A stretch of 38,426 nucleotides of DNA. Source: Bacteroidales bacterium (lineage in GTDB: Bacteria > Bacteroidota > Bacteroidia > Bacteroidales > UBA932). The notes under the pieces were generated by a model. That model did no database searches and was not told where the DNA came from. It saw only the letters and a program-made list of their open reading frames with translations. Positions 16,144 through 25,520 of the stretch are shown piece after piece. The stretch lies in NCBI GenBank assembly GCA_017616655.1, contig JAFZXU010000057.1:1-38426 (forward strand). Reading direction: 5' to 3'. Positions within the stretch are counted from its first letter, which is position 1. Each line of letters starts with the position of its first letter. Both the position numbers and the translations under genes were made by a program.

Positions 16144-17124
16144 TTACTGTTCTGATTCTGACTTTGCTGCGGCGTCTTTCTCGAAGGCATCCACTATTTT
16201 CGTGACCAGCGGATGGCGGACGATGTCCTCCTTCCCGAACTCTATTATGCTGATACCGCGAATGTTGCGGACAAGTTCCATGCCTTTCACAAGTCCTGAA
16301 TCCTTCTTGTTGGGCAGGTCTATCTGGGTGGCGTCGCCGGTGACTATGAACTTGGCGTCTGCGCCCATTCGGGTAAGGAACATCTTGAGCTGGCCGAGGG
16401 AGGTGTTCTGCGCCTCGTCGAGGATGACGAAGGCCCTGTCGAGGGTGCGGCCGCGCATATAGGCCAGCGGGGCGATCTGGATGGTGCCGTCCTCCATGAA
16501 GGATTGCAACTTCTTGGGCGGAATCATGTCCTGCAGGGCGTCGTAGAGCGGCTGGAGATAGGGATCGAGTTTGTCCTTCAGGTCTCCCGGCAGGAATCCG
16601 AGCCTCTCCCCGGCCTCCACTGCGGGGCGGGTGAGAATCAGACGCTTCACCTCCCTGTTTTTCAAAGCCCTGACAGCCAGCGCGATGGCGGTATAGGTCT
16701 TGCCGGTTCCGGCAGGGCCTACGGCAAACAGGAGGTCGTTTTTATAGTACTCCTTCACCAGCTTCTTCTGGTTCTTGGTGCGGGCCCTGACGGGTTTGCC
16801 GTCGTTGCCGTAGACGATGATGTTCTCCCCGTCTTCGAGGTCCACCATTCCCATCTCCGGGTTGTGTTCCGGGGTGGTACCGTCGAACAGCTCGTCCACG
16901 TCGTACTCGGTGAGATTGTTCTTGCGGGCACGTTTGGCTATCAGGGCGTTGAACTTCTCCTCGAACGCCGCGATGTCGTCGTCGGTGCCCACCAGGGTTA
17001 TGCCGTCTCCTCGGGCTATGGCTTTAAGTTTGGGGAATCTGCTGGAGAGCAGGTTGAATAATCGGTTGTTTACTCCGTATATCTCTACGGGATTGATTTC
17101 GTCCAGGGTTATCTTTTTCTCCAT
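16144..17124 (-). CDS. PhoH-family ATPase (PhoH-like/YbeZ)
   Basis: 326 residues. Walker A GPAGTGKT lies at 136-143 and Walker B VILDEA at about 233-238. An N-terminal KH-like segment (about 20-65) precedes the ATPase core. PhoH proteins are cytoplasmic nucleotide-binding proteins implicated in RNA metabolism and ribosome maturation, often together with YbeY. It diverges from gcvT; a minus-strand TAACTTTA at 17144-17151 is a one-mismatch -7 candidate. Confidence 0.93.
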   Translation of the reverse strand: MEKKITLDEINPVEIYGVNNRLFNLLSSRFPKLKAIARGDGITLVGTDDDIAAFEEKFNALIAKRARKNNLTEYDVDELFDGTTPEHNPEMGMVDLEDGENIIVYGNDGKPVRARTKNQKKLVKEYYKNDLLFAVGPAGTGKTYTAIALAVRALKNREVKRLILTRPAVEAGERLGFLPGDLKDKLDPYLQPLYDALQDMIPPKKLQSFMEDGTIQIAPLAYMRGRTLDRAFVILDEAQNTSLGQLKMFLTRMGADAKFIVTGDATQIDLPNKKDSGLVKGMELVRNIRGISIIEFGKEDIVRHPLVTKIVDAFEKDAAAKSESEQ

Positions 17125-17162
17125 CCGGTTTTTCTTTTCTGCGTAAAGTTACATTTTTATTC

Positions 17163-17170
17163 TATCTTTG
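17163..17170 (+). promoter_or_regulatory. gcvT -7 promoter element
   Basis: TATCTTTG matches TAnnTTTG, leaving a leader of roughly 50 nt before the ATG at 17225. Confidence 0.55.
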
Positions 17171-17224
17171 TGAAGATATATCTGACCAAATTGAAAACGA
17201 TACAACAATAATAATTACGCAATA

Positions 17225-18334
17225 ATGAAAAATACCCCTTTTACTGAAAAGCACATCGCGCTCGGCGCCAAGATGGCTCCCTTCGCAGGCTTCAACATGC
17301 CTATCCAGTACACGGGCATCAATGAGGAACACGCAACCGTACGCAACGGCGTAGGCGTCTTCGACGTCTCCCACATGGGCGAAATCTGGGTCACCGGCCC
17401 CAAGGCACTCGCATTCCTGCAGTATGTCTCCTCCAACGACGTTTCCGTACTCTATCCCGGCAAGGCTCAGTACACATGCTTCCCCAACGGAAAGGGCGGC
17501 ATCGTGGACGATTTCATCGTTTACTGCTTCAATACGGAGAAGTACCTTCTCGCAGTCAACGCCGCAAATATCGAGAAGGACTGGAACAACCTCTGCAAGT
17601 ATGCTCCCAAGTTCGGCCTCGAGATCGGCAAGGATCTCCGCAACCTCTCCGACGAGACAGCCCAGCTCGCAATCCAGGGCCCCAAGGCTCTCGAGGTGAT
17701 GCAGAAGCTCTGCAAGGAAAATGTCACCGACATGGAGTACTACACCTTCAAGCAGATCGAGGTGGCAGGCATTCCCGACGCCATCTTCTCCACCACCGGT
17801 TACACCGGCAGCGGTGGATGCGAGGTTTATGTGCCCAACAAGTACGCTATGCAGCTTTGGGACGCAGTCTTCGCTGCAGGCGAGCCCTACGGCATCAAGC
17901 CTATCGGCCTCGGCGCGCGTGACACCCTCCGCCTGGAGATGGGTTACTGCCTCTACGGCAACGACATCGACGACACCACCTCCCCGCTGGAGGCAGGCCT
18001 CGGCTGGATCACCAAGTTCAACGACGTCAAGGGCGATTTCGTGGACAAGGATTATCTCCTCGCACAGAAGGAAGCCGGCCTGAAGCGCAAACTCGTCGCT
18101 TTCGAACTGGTGGACCGCGGCATCGCACGCCACGAGACTCCTATCTGCGACGCAGAGGGCAACCATATCGGCCACGTCACTTCCGGCACCATGGGCCCGA
18201 CCGTGAAGAAGGCGATTGGCATGGGTTATGTTGATGTTCCTTTCAACAAACTCGGAACGGAGATATATATGGACATCCGCGGCAAATTGCTCAAGGCCGT
18301 CGTAGTAAAGGCTCCGTTCTACAAGCCTGAATAG
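17225..18334 (+). CDS. gcvT: Glycine cleavage system T protein (aminomethyltransferase)
   Basis: 369 residues, the usual length. The N terminus [28 protein letters not shown] and the motif [11 protein letters not shown] are diagnostic. The catalytic Asp falls in [10 protein letters not shown] (91-100), and [20 protein letters not shown] plus the C-terminal [17 protein letters not shown] belong to the barrel domain. It transfers the aminomethyl group from H-protein to tetrahydrofolate, releasing ammonia. Other glycine cleavage genes are not in this window. The gene is followed by a nested palindrome of possible regulatory function. Confidence 0.97.
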   Translation: MKNTPFTEKHIALGAKMAPFAGFNMPIQYTGINEEHATVRNGVGVFDVSHMGEIWVTGPKALAFLQYVSSNDVSVLYPGKAQYTCFPNGKGGIVDDFIVYCFNTEKYLLAVNAANIEKDWNNLCKYAPKFGLEIGKDLRNLSDETAQLAIQGPKALEVMQKLCKENVTDMEYYTFKQIEVAGIPDAIFSTTGYTGSGGCEVYVPNKYAMQLWDAVFAAGEPYGIKPIGLGARDTLRLEMGYCLYGNDIDDTTSPLEAGLGWITKFNDVKGDFVDKDYLLAQKEAGLKRKLVAFELVDRGIARHETPICDAEGNHIGHVTSGTMGPTVKKAIGMGYVDVPFNKLGTEIYMDIRGKLLKAVVVKAPFYKPE

Positions 18335-18381
18335 TAGAAATAGATTCGATATGATTAACTTCAATCTTTATGGTCTCTTTC

Positions 18382-18446
18382 GGCGCTTTTTTCAAGTTTT
18401 CTCAGTTACATAGGAACCCCTATGCGCCTTCAAAAACTTGAAAAAA
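18382..18446 (+). promoter_or_regulatory. Nested palindrome/possible pseudoknot in the gcvT-M28 intergenic region
   Basis: Perfect 14-bp arms TTTTTTCAAGTTTT (18387-18400) and AAAACTTGAAAAAA (18433-18446) enclose a 6-bp hairpin CATAGG-AACC-CCTATG (18409-18424). In addition GGCGC (18382-18386) can pair with GCGCC (18424-18428), interleaved with the 14-bp stem in H-type pseudoknot topology. It ends 53 nt before the ATG of the M28/TonB-C gene. It may be a leader RNA, an attenuator or a processing site. I cannot match it to a named RNA family. Confidence 0.6.
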
Positions 18447-18499
18447 TCACTCAAAACATTCTCATAAATATTATCGTTAACATATCAAATCTATTTCTA

Positions 18500-19786
18500 A
18501 TGAAATTAAGGACAGTTCTTTCCCTGATTATATTCTGTGCAGCGGGCAGCCTCGCTGCACAGAATTTTAATGTCGCGCCCCAGCTGCGCAAACACGTAGA
18601 ATACCTTGCCTCCGATGCCCTTCTTGGGCGCGGGGCGGGTACGGAAGGGGAGAGACTGGCCGCTTCTTATATTTACGACCGGCTCGAAAATGCCGGCCTC
18701 GAGATGCTTACCGGCCGCGACGGACAGGATTTCACCATCAAGCTCGATAGCGGCGAAATCTGCTCCGCCAACATCTTGGGCATAGTGGACGGGTACGACC
18801 CCAAACTGCGGGACGAGTTCATAGTGGTTGGGGCCCATCTCGACGCACCCGGAGCCAGCGAGATGAAGGTCAACGGCAGTACGGTTCTACGCGTATGTCC
18901 CGGAGCCGACGGCAACGCCACGGGAGTCGCCGCTCTCATGGAGATTTCCAAGATGGTGGCGCAGAACGCCTTCCTTTTTCCGCGCAGCGTCATTTTCATC
19001 GCCTTCGGAGCGGGAGAGCAGGGGAACGCCGGCGCCTGGTATTTCGTCAACAGGGCCTTCACCCGTATCGGGGAGGTGAAGGCTATGGTCAATCTCGACC
19101 AGCTGGGCAGGGGAGACGGCAAGAATCCCTTCAGCCTCTACTCCTCGTTCCCCGGAAAAGAGCTTCTGCGGCTTATGGACCGCACTGCCGAGCTGCCGGT
19201 TGTGACGCCTCCCAAGACCCCGGACGGCATCTTCCCCCAGTCGGATTATCTGCCCTTCTACGAACAGGGAATCCCCGTATTCCACTTCACTACCGGTCTC
19301 ACCAGGGAGTATCATACCCCTGCCGACATTCCTTCCCTTGTGCAGTATTCCAATCTTGAGCGCTCCTGCAACTATATCTATCACTTCCTGCAGGTGCTCT
19401 CACGCGAGGATTTCAGCGCTGAGGAGCCGGCTACTGGCCACGATCCCGTCTATTCTCCTTCCGACCTTGACGAACTGCCCCGCTTCTTCCGCGGCGACGA
19501 GCGCAAGTTCCTGAAGGAGTGGGTTTACAAATATCTCAAGTATCCCGCCTCCGCAATCAGCGACGGTGTCAGCGGCAAGGTGATGGTGGGCTTCGTCATC
19601 GAGAAGGACGGCAGCCTTTCCGGCATCGAAGTGGAGCGCGGCGTGGATCTGCGTCTCGACGAAGAGGCCATCAGGGTCATCTCCGTCTCCCCCAAATGGA
19701 GCCCCGGCAAGATCAAAGGCTCCCCCGTCCGCACCCGCCTCGTCCTCCCGGTCGAATTCCGACTGAAAGCTACACGGAAAGACTAA
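18500..19786 (+). CDS. M28-type peptidase homologue fused to a TonB C-terminal domain, probably inactive
   Basis: 428 residues from ATG 18500, which opens a signal peptide (LSLIIFCAAGSLAAQ). An upstream in-frame ATG at 18422 lies in the palindrome and is unlikely. The M28 domain (about 20-300) keeps His113 (GAHLDAP), Glu173, Asp200 (NLDQLG) and His272 (YHTPAD). However, the metal-bridging Asp of PGxxDNxSG is Gly138 (PGADGNATG), and the catalytic Glu of the EE pair is Gly172 (FGAGEQG). Residues about 330-425 are a TonB C-terminal domain (YPASAISDGVSGKVMVGFVIEKDGS). The protein may bind peptides or couple to the outer membrane rather than cleave; this is inference. Its 3' end overlaps the convergent GNAT gene by 17 nt. 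Confidence 0.82.
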   Translation: MKLRTVLSLIIFCAAGSLAAQNFNVAPQLRKHVEYLASDALLGRGAGTEGERLAASYIYDRLENAGLEMLTGRDGQDFTIKLDSGEICSANILGIVDGYDPKLRDEFIVVGAHLDAPGASEMKVNGSTVLRVCPGADGNATGVAALMEISKMVAQNAFLFPRSVIFIAFGAGEQGNAGAWYFVNRAFTRIGEVKAMVNLDQLGRGDGKNPFSLYSSFPGKELLRLMDRTAELPVVTPPKTPDGIFPQSDYLPFYEQGIPVFHFTTGLTREYHTPADIPSLVQYSNLERSCNYIYHFLQVLSREDFSAEEPATGHDPVYSPSDLDELPRFFRGDERKFLKEWVYKYLKYPASAISDGVSGKVMVGFVIEKDGSLSGIEVERGVDLRLDEEAIRVISVSPKWSPGKIKGSPVRTRLVLPVEFRLKATRKD

Positions 19787-20285
19787 GCATATCAAAGTAC
19801 ATCAAGCGGGTTTCCCGATTATCATCGAGGGGCTCCAGCAGCTTAAACCCGTTTCTTTCGTAGAAAGGAATGGCTGAGAGGTATGCATCGACGGTTAGGA
19901 ACCTGAATGCCGGAAGCGTTACATTCTGAAGCAGAATCAGTTTGATAAGTCCCATAAGACTGGTTCCGATTCCGCTTTTTGTATAATTGGAGTCTACTGC
20001 GAACCTTCCGATTTTGATAGATGGATAACTGCTGTAATGTTTCCCGTGCGGAAAAATGCCACGGAATCTGCGCCAGTCAGCCTTCCGTATATCCACTTTC
20101 GTAATCTTATCTGTCAGCAGACAGAAATAGGCAACGGTTTTTTCTCCGTCGCATAGGACAAATGTATTTGCAAGATGCTTTTGGGCTGAAGGCAATGCGT
20201 CATCGATGAGAAACCCGTTCAAGTCCCCATCCCCACAATCAAACCCACTTACCTGTCCGGGATCCGTCAATCGTTTCAGTTCCAT
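19770..20285 (-). CDS. GNAT acetyltransferase, type II toxin-like (TacT/AtaT group)
   Basis: 171 residues from ATG 20285. The opening VSGFDCGDGDLNGFLIDDA and ANTFVLCDGEKTVAYFCL, then the acetyl-CoA loop KSGIGTSLMGLI and AIPFYERNGFKLL, fit the GNAT toxins that acetylate aminoacyl-tRNA. The ATG overlaps the stop of a 56-codon upstream gene (TGATG), the arrangement of antitoxin-toxin pairs. The 3' end overlaps the convergent M28 gene by 17 nt. A GNAT enzyme with another substrate cannot be excluded. Confidence 0.8.
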   Translation of the reverse strand: MELKRLTDPGQVSGFDCGDGDLNGFLIDDALPSAQKHLANTFVLCDGEKTVAYFCLLTDKITKVDIRKADWRRFRGIFPHGKHYSSYPSIKIGRFAVDSNYTKSGIGTSLMGLIKLILLQNVTLPAFRFLTVDAYLSAIPFYERNGFKLLEPLDDNRETRLMYFDMLSLSV

Positions 20286-20455
20286 CACATTGTCAGCGTC
20301 AGATGCTTTAGTAGCGATTGGCAGGCCTCTTCCAATTTGCGTCTGTTCTCTCTGCGCTCTTCCCGGGGCAGTTGCTCCACTCGCTTCATCTCTTTGGTGA
20401 AGCGGATAGCATCATCTCCGGTGAGCACGGGCGTTTCTCTGATAGGTCTAGCCAT
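20285..20455 (-). CDS. Small antitoxin-like protein paired with the GNAT toxin
   Basis: 56 residues, starting MARPIRETPVLTGDDAIRF. The middle is highly charged and helical (KEMKRVEQLPREERRENRRK). Small MARPI(R/K)ETP-type proteins next to GNAT genes are familiar in Bacteroidales as I recall. The stop overlaps the GNAT start by one base, and a -7 element (20477-20484) lies upstream. It lacks a classical ribbon-helix-helix signature, so its DNA binding is uncertain. Confidence 0.7.
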   Translation of the reverse strand: MARPIRETPVLTGDDAIRFTKEMKRVEQLPREERRENRRKLEEACQSLLKHLTLTM

Positions 20456-20476
20456 AGTTCGTAATTATTATCGCAA

Positions 20477-20484
20477 CAAAGGTA
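20477..20484 (-). promoter_or_regulatory. -7 element for the small gene-GNAT operon
   Basis: Minus strand TACCTTTG, exact TAnnTTTG match, 21 nt before the ATG at 20455. Confidence 0.5.
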
Positions 20485-20526
20485 TCACAATCTCCGGGAT
20501 AATGAATACTCAATAGTAAAAAAAAC

Positions 20527-20534
20527 TAATTTTG
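20527..20534 (+). promoter_or_regulatory. -7 element for the outer-membrane protein gene
   Basis: TAATTTTG fits TAnnTTTG, 19 nt before the ATG at 20554. Confidence 0.5.
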
Positions 20535-20553
20535 TAATAATCATTAGACTGGT

Positions 20554-21699
20554 ATGAAAAAACTGCCGATAGTACTGATTCTTATTATTTGTAGCCTGGT
20601 TTCAAATGCCCAGGTTGTGTTCAGGGAGGGGTATGTGGTTGACAATGAGGGAAAACGGATCGAATGCCTGATCAAGGATGAGGGATGGCTTTTCAATCCG
20701 GAGAAGATCCAATACAGGCTGTCGGCGGATTCACCGGTCATGACCGGCTCCGTTGCAAACCTCTCGGAGTTTGAGGTAAGCGGGCAGAAGTATATCCGTG
20801 CGGAGGCCGACATAGACCGATCCTCCGACAATCTTGACAATCTCTCGACCGACAGGATGCCGGAGTTCGAGAAACGGACCGTATTCCTGAAGGAACTCCA
20901 CTCGGGCGATGTCTCTCTGTATGAGTATAATAAAGAGCGTCCGCTCTATTTCTACAATATGGGCAACGGCATCGTTCCGCTTGTTTTTAAGCAGTATATG
21001 GACTTGCAGAATGGAAATGTGCGTACTAATGCCGCATATAAGGAGCAGATAAAGCAGTTCCCCGGAGCAGCAAATATGTCCGCTTCAAAGTTGGCGACCA
21101 TCAAGTACTCTGCCGATGATTTGCTCAAGCTTTTCGAAGATTCGAAGCCTAGGGAGAAGAGAAAAGTGGAGATGGCGGTTTTTGCCGGCGGCGGAGTTGC
21201 TGCGTTTTATTATCAGGCGAAGTACTATACCGACATCATTTATAAAAACAATCCTTGCGTCTATGCCGGTTTTGAGGCGGAGTATTTCTTTCCATTTGCC
21301 GCCAAGCGTTTATCTGCTGCATTTCAGCCCTCGTTGCAGTATCTTCAGATGAAAGGCGAGTATGAGAAGTACAACGCTACGCCCGGGTACAATGAAGTGC
21401 GCCTGCTGAATCTCAGCGTACCTGTGGCAATCCGCTACAATCTCTATCTTAACGGCAGCAGCAGGCTTTTTGCGAATGCCGTAGTCGGCCTTGACATGCC
21501 TCTTTATTATCAGTATGACCTGTTCAACAAGGAGTACAAACCTTCGGGAGCCCTGCGTCCGGCCTTCGGACTTGGATACAGGTATCGGCATCTGCGTGCG
21601 GAGTTAAGGTATTCCTTCGGCTCGGCCCATCTCAGCTGGTTGCCTTCGATGACCAACAAGATTAATATCGCATCGCTCAATCTTGCATATTGCTTCTGA
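20554..21699 (+). CDS. Outer-membrane beta-barrel protein of unknown function
   Basis: 381 residues. A signal peptide (MKKLPIVLILIICSLVSNAQ) is followed by a periplasmic or surface domain (about 20-205) with strand-rich sequence resembling REGYVVDNEGKRIECLIKD-type repeats. The second half (about 210-381) has amphipathic strands ending in Phe (LNLAYCF), typical of an 8- to 10-stranded barrel of the PorT/OMP_b-brl type. It is monocistronic; leuS has its own promoter. No specific function is assigned. Confidence 0.75.
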   Translation: MKKLPIVLILIICSLVSNAQVVFREGYVVDNEGKRIECLIKDEGWLFNPEKIQYRLSADSPVMTGSVANLSEFEVSGQKYIRAEADIDRSSDNLDNLSTDRMPEFEKRTVFLKELHSGDVSLYEYNKERPLYFYNMGNGIVPLVFKQYMDLQNGNVRTNAAYKEQIKQFPGAANMSASKLATIKYSADDLLKLFEDSKPREKRKVEMAVFAGGGVAAFYYQAKYYTDIIYKNNPCVYAGFEAEYFFPFAAKRLSAAFQPSLQYLQMKGEYEKYNATPGYNEVRLLNLSVPVAIRYNLYLNGSSRLFANAVVGLDMPLYYQYDLFNKEYKPSGALRPAFGLGYRYRHLRAELRYSFGSAHLSWLPSMTNKINIASLNLAYCF

Positions 21700-21707
21700 C
21701 TTTTTCT

Positions 21708-21715
21708 TAAATTTG
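21708..21715 (+). promoter_or_regulatory. leuS -7 promoter element
   Basis: TAAATTTG, exact TAnnTTTG match, 27 nt before the ATG at 21743. Confidence 0.6.
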
Positions 21716-21742
21716 CAGGTTACTATGTAAAAATCACCTGCA

Positions 21743-24454
21743 ATGGAATACAATTTTAAGGAAATCGAGAAAAAGTGGCAGGCCTGGTGGGCTGAGAATC
21801 ACACTTTCAAGACTGAAACGGACCCTTCCAAGCCGAAGTATTATGTGTTGGATATGTTCCCCTATCCTTCGGGAGCGGGGCTTCACGTGGGACATCCCCT
21901 CGGTTACATTGCAAGTGACATATACAGCCGCTACAAGCGTCTGAAGGGCTTCAACGTGCTCCATCCGATGGGCTACGACGCCTTCGGCCTTCCCGCCGAG
22001 CAGTATGCCATCCAGACAGGCCAGCATCCCGCCATCACCACCGAGCAGAACATCGCGCGCTACCGCCAGCAGATGGACCGCATCGGCTTCTCCTATGACT
22101 GGTCGCGCGAGGTGCGCACCTGCGACCCGAAGTACTACAAGTGGACCCAGTGGGCATTCCTCAAGATGTTCAACAGCTGGTACAACCCCGAGACGGACAA
22201 GGCGGAGCCCATCGATACCCTGATAGCAAAATTCAAGGCCGAGGGGCGCTGGGACGGCCTTACGGAGAAGGAGCAGTCCGATCTGCTGATGCAGTACCGC
22301 ATCGCCTACCAGGGCGAGACCGCGGTCAACTGGTGCCCGAAACTAGGCACCGTGCTGGCCAACGACGAGGTTAAGGACGGCTATTCGGTCCGCGGCGGCT
22401 TCCCCGTGGAGCAGAAGAAGATGCTGCAGTGGCAGCTGCGCGTTTCGGCCTATGCTGAACGGCTTCTCGCCGGCCTGGACACCATCGACTGGACCGACTC
22501 CCTGAAGGAGATGCAGCGCAACTGGATAGGCAAAAGCCAGGGGGCGGAGATGGTCTTCAAAGTGAGCAACGGCTCGCAGGAGTACGATATGACCATCTTC
22601 ACCACCCGCGCCGACACCATATTCGGAGTGACCTTCATGGTGCTCGCTCCCGAGAGCGAATGGGTGGAGAAACTCACCACGCCCGGGCAGAAAGAGGCGG
22701 TCGATGCCTATCTGCTTCAGGCTAAGAAGAAGACAGAGCGCGAACGCATCGCCGAGACCCGCAAGGTGACGGGAGTCTTCTCGGGTTCCTATGCATTCAA
22801 TCCCCTCACGGGCGAGAAGGTTCCCGTGTGGATTTCCGAATATGTGCTGGCCGGATACGGTACCGGAGCCATTATGGCGGTGCCTGCGCACGACAGCCGC
22901 GACTATGCCTTCGCAAAGACCTTCAACCTCCCCATAATACCTCTGATCGAGAGCTGTGACATCTCGCAGGAGAGTTTCGACGCCAAGGAGGGCATTATGT
23001 GCAACAGCGGCTTCCTTACCGGAATGAGCGTCAAGGAGGCGATTCCCGCCGCCATCGACTATATCGAGGAGCACGGCCTGGGCAGGCGCAAGATCAACTA
23101 CCGCCTGCGCGACGCCATCTTCTCACGCCAGCGCTACTGGGGCGAACCGTTCCCCATCTATTACAACAACGGCATAGCCACCGCGATGCCCGAATCTGCC
23201 CTGCCGCTCGAGCTCCCCGAGGTGGACAAATTCCTTCCCACCGAGAGCGGAGAGCCCCCGTTGGGTCGCGCAAAGGGCTGGGAATATGACGGTTATCCCA
23301 TCGAGAAGAGCACGATGCCCGGATTCGCAGGCAGCAGCGCCTACTATCTCCGCTATATGGATCCCCACAACGACGAAGCGCTCGTAAGCCGCGAGGCGGA
23401 CGAGTACTGGCGTGACGTGGACCTCTATATAGGAGGCACCGAGCACGCCACCGGCCACCTCATCTACTCCCGTTTCTGGAACAAGTTCCTCTACGACCTC
23501 GGCTACGTATGCGAGCCGGAGCCCTTCAAGAAGCTCATCAACCAGGGAATGATCCAGGGCCGGTCCAACTTCGTCTACAGGATCGTCAATACCAATACCT
23601 TTGTCTCCTGCGGCCTCAAGGACAACTACGAGACCACGGAGATCCACGTGCTGGTCAACCTCGTCAACAACGACCGCCTCGACATCGAGGCCTTCAAGGC
23701 ATGGATGCCCGAGTACCACGACGCCGAGTTCATACTCGAGAACGGGGAATACATCTGCGGCTGGGCAGTGGAGAAGATGAGCAAGTCGATGTTCAACGTG
23801 GTGAACCCCGACGACATCTGCGACCGCTACGGCGCCGACACCCTGCGCCTCTACGAGATGTTCCTCGGCCCTCTCGAGCAGAGCAAGCCCTGGGATACCA
23901 AGGGAATAGACGGCGTGCACCGCTTCCTGCGCAAGTTCTGGGGCCTCTTCTACGACCGCGACGACTTCCGCGTAAGCGACGAGGCTCCCTCACCGGCAGA
24001 GCTCAAGGCGCTCCACAAACTGATAGCCAAGGAGGAGTTCGATATCGAACATTTCTCCTTCAATACCACCGTAAGCGCCTTCATGATCGCCGTCAACGAA
24101 CTGAGCGACCTCAAGTGCTGCAAACGCGCCATCCTCGAGCCGATGACGATACTTCTCTCGCCTTTCGCTCCCCATATTGCCGAGGAGCTCTGGCACGACC
24201 TGGGTCACTCCGAGAGCATCTCCTACGCGAAGTTCCCCGAGTATGTGGCGGCCTACACGGTCGAGGATTCCTTCGAGTATCCCGTCTCATTCAACGGCAA
24301 GCTCCGCTTCAAGATAACCCTCTCCAAGAGCCTCACTCCCAAGGAGGTCGAAGCCGCCGTGCTGGCCGACCCGAATACTGCGAAATACCTCCAGGGCGGA
24401 GTCGCACGCAAGGTAATCGTGGTTCCCGGCAAGATCGTAAACGTCGTCTGCTGA
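21743..24454 (+). CDS. leuS: Leucyl-tRNA synthetase
   Basis: 903 residues, class Ia. The HIGH variant HVGH lies at 48-51 ([12 protein letters not shown]) and KMSKS at 678-682 ([16 protein letters not shown]). The CP1 editing domain is present ([18 protein letters not shown] and [20 protein letters not shown]), so misacylated tRNA-Leu can be hydrolysed. An insertion between the catalytic core and KMSKS (about 600-670) is usual for Bacteroidota enzymes. The stop TGA overlaps the ATG of the YitT-family gene by one base. Confidence 0.98.
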   Translation: MEYNFKEIEKKWQAWWAENHTFKTETDPSKPKYYVLDMFPYPSGAGLHVGHPLGYIASDIYSRYKRLKGFNVLHPMGYDAFGLPAEQYAIQTGQHPAITTEQNIARYRQQMDRIGFSYDWSREVRTCDPKYYKWTQWAFLKMFNSWYNPETDKAEPIDTLIAKFKAEGRWDGLTEKEQSDLLMQYRIAYQGETAVNWCPKLGTVLANDEVKDGYSVRGGFPVEQKKMLQWQLRVSAYAERLLAGLDTIDWTDSLKEMQRNWIGKSQGAEMVFKVSNGSQEYDMTIFTTRADTIFGVTFMVLAPESEWVEKLTTPGQKEAVDAYLLQAKKKTERERIAETRKVTGVFSGSYAFNPLTGEKVPVWISEYVLAGYGTGAIMAVPAHDSRDYAFAKTFNLPIIPLIESCDISQESFDAKEGIMCNSGFLTGMSVKEAIPAAIDYIEEHGLGRRKINYRLRDAIFSRQRYWGEPFPIYYNNGIATAMPESALPLELPEVDKFLPTESGEPPLGRAKGWEYDGYPIEKSTMPGFAGSSAYYLRYMDPHNDEALVSREADEYWRDVDLYIGGTEHATGHLIYSRFWNKFLYDLGYVCEPEPFKKLINQGMIQGRSNFVYRIVNTNTFVSCGLKDNYETTEIHVLVNLVNNDRLDIEAFKAWMPEYHDAEFILENGEYICGWAVEKMSKSMFNVVNPDDICDRYGADTLRLYEMFLGPLEQSKPWDTKGIDGVHRFLRKFWGLFYDRDDFRVSDEAPSPAELKALHKLIAKEEFDIEHFSFNTTVSAFMIAVNELSDLKCCKRAILEPMTILLSPFAPHIAEELWHDLGHSESISYAKFPEYVAAYTVEDSFEYPVSFNGKLRFKITLSKSLTPKEVEAAVLADPNTAKYLQGGVARKVIVVPGKIVNVVC

Positions 24455-25356
24455 TGGAAAAGGTGAAACAAAAGCCCCTTCTGGTAATAAGGGATTATCT
24501 CTTCATTTCGATAGGCGTGCTGCTCTATGCGCTCGCCTGGACGGTCTTCATCATCCCGCACCACCTGGTGGGGGGCGGCGTCACCGGTATCTCGGCCATC
24601 GTGCAGTATGTCACCGGCTTCAATATGAGCTACACGATGTTCTTCATCAACGCCGTGCTGCTGCTGATAGCGCTGCGGGTGCTGGGCGTGGCCTTCGGGG
24701 CGCGTACGGTCTATGCCATTATCTTCTCCTCGCTGGCTTTCCGCTTCCTTCCGGGGCTGATTCCGGAGGAGTTCATCCGTCAGTTCGCGCTTGAAAACGG
24801 CAAGATGCTCTCCGTCATCTTCGGCGGCGCCCTCTCGGGACTCGGCTGCTCGCTTGCCATAACCCACGGCGGCAGCACCGGCGGCACCGACATAGTCGCG
24901 CTGATGGTCAACAAGTTCTACAACATCTCCACCGGCACAGTCCTGATCATACTCGACATCGTTATAATCGCCTGCACGCTCCTCATCCCTTCGGATGCCG
25001 GGTGGGGCAGCCGCTTCGCGAACGTCATCTACGGATATATCGCCTGCGGAGTCTTCAGCTACAGCCTCGACATCTTCATGACGGGTCAGAAGCAGTCGGT
25101 CCAGATGCTCGTCTTCTCGGAGAATTACCAGAAGATCGCGGACCGCATAGCACTGGAGGAGAACCGGGGCGTTTCGGTCCTCAATGTGCAGGGTTGGCAT
25201 ACCAAGCAGGACAAGAAGATGTTGCTCGTAGTAGTCCGCAAAACCGAGATGAACAAGGTCCTTTCGCTCATAAAATCTGAAGACAAGCAGGCTTTCGTAT
25301 CGGTCGGAAGCGTCCAGGGTGTCTATGGCGAGGGCTTCGAGATGATAAAGAAGTAA
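24454..25356 (+). CDS. YitT-family membrane protein (DUF161 + DUF2179)
   Basis: 300 residues from ATG 24454, overlapping the leuS stop. Five or so hydrophobic segments occupy about 12-210 (LFISIGVLLYALAWTVFII, MFFINAVLLLIALRVLGV, VIFGGALSGLGCSLAI, VLIILDIVIIACTLLI, VIYGYIACGVFSYSL). The loop HGGSTGGTDIVALMVNK is the family hallmark. A cytoplasmic DUF2179 domain (about 220-300) follows. The transported substrate, if any, is unknown. Coupling to leuS suggests constitutive expression. Confidence 0.9.
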   Translation: MEKVKQKPLLVIRDYLFISIGVLLYALAWTVFIIPHHLVGGGVTGISAIVQYVTGFNMSYTMFFINAVLLLIALRVLGVAFGARTVYAIIFSSLAFRFLPGLIPEEFIRQFALENGKMLSVIFGGALSGLGCSLAITHGGSTGGTDIVALMVNKFYNISTGTVLIILDIVIIACTLLIPSDAGWGSRFANVIYGYIACGVFSYSLDIFMTGQKQSVQMLVFSENYQKIADRIALEENRGVSVLNVQGWHTKQDKKMLLVVVRKTEMNKVLSLIKSEDKQAFVSVGSVQGVYGEGFEMIKK

Positions 25357-25373
25357 TTGATATTCAATTATAT

Positions 25374-25520
25374 ATGGTTTACATACCCCCTCAATTGACG
25401 CTGGTTCATCTGGCGCCTGAAAAGTTTGTAGCCGTTTCAATCCAAGGCGGTACGGAGGGATTTACGGACTTCGGCGACAGCGCCGAGAAAATCACCTTTG
25501 GCAATGCGTTCGATTGGTAA
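25374..25520 (+). CDS. Small exported-type peptide of the GTEGF class, upstream of a surface lipoprotein
   Basis: 48 residues: opens MVYIPPQLTLVHLAPEKF and contains GGTEGFTDFGDS, ending in NAFDW. Short Bacteroidales proteins with a basic/hydrophobic start and a terminal GTEGF-acidic tail often precede fimbrillin-like lipoprotein genes as I recall. Its stop overlaps the next lipoprotein gene (ATG 25504) by 17 nt, implying translational coupling. It lacks a cleavable signal. Function unknown; the call rests on the recurrent tail motif and uninterrupted frame. Confidence 0.55.
   Translation: MVYIPPQLTLVHLAPEKFVAVSIQGGTEGFTDFGDSAEKITFGNAFDW

Noticed and set aside
24253-25440. Long antisense open frame opposite the leuS 3' end and the YitT-family gene
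   Set aside because: No family signature; it mirrors two well-supported plus-strand genes and arises from GC-rich codon bias.
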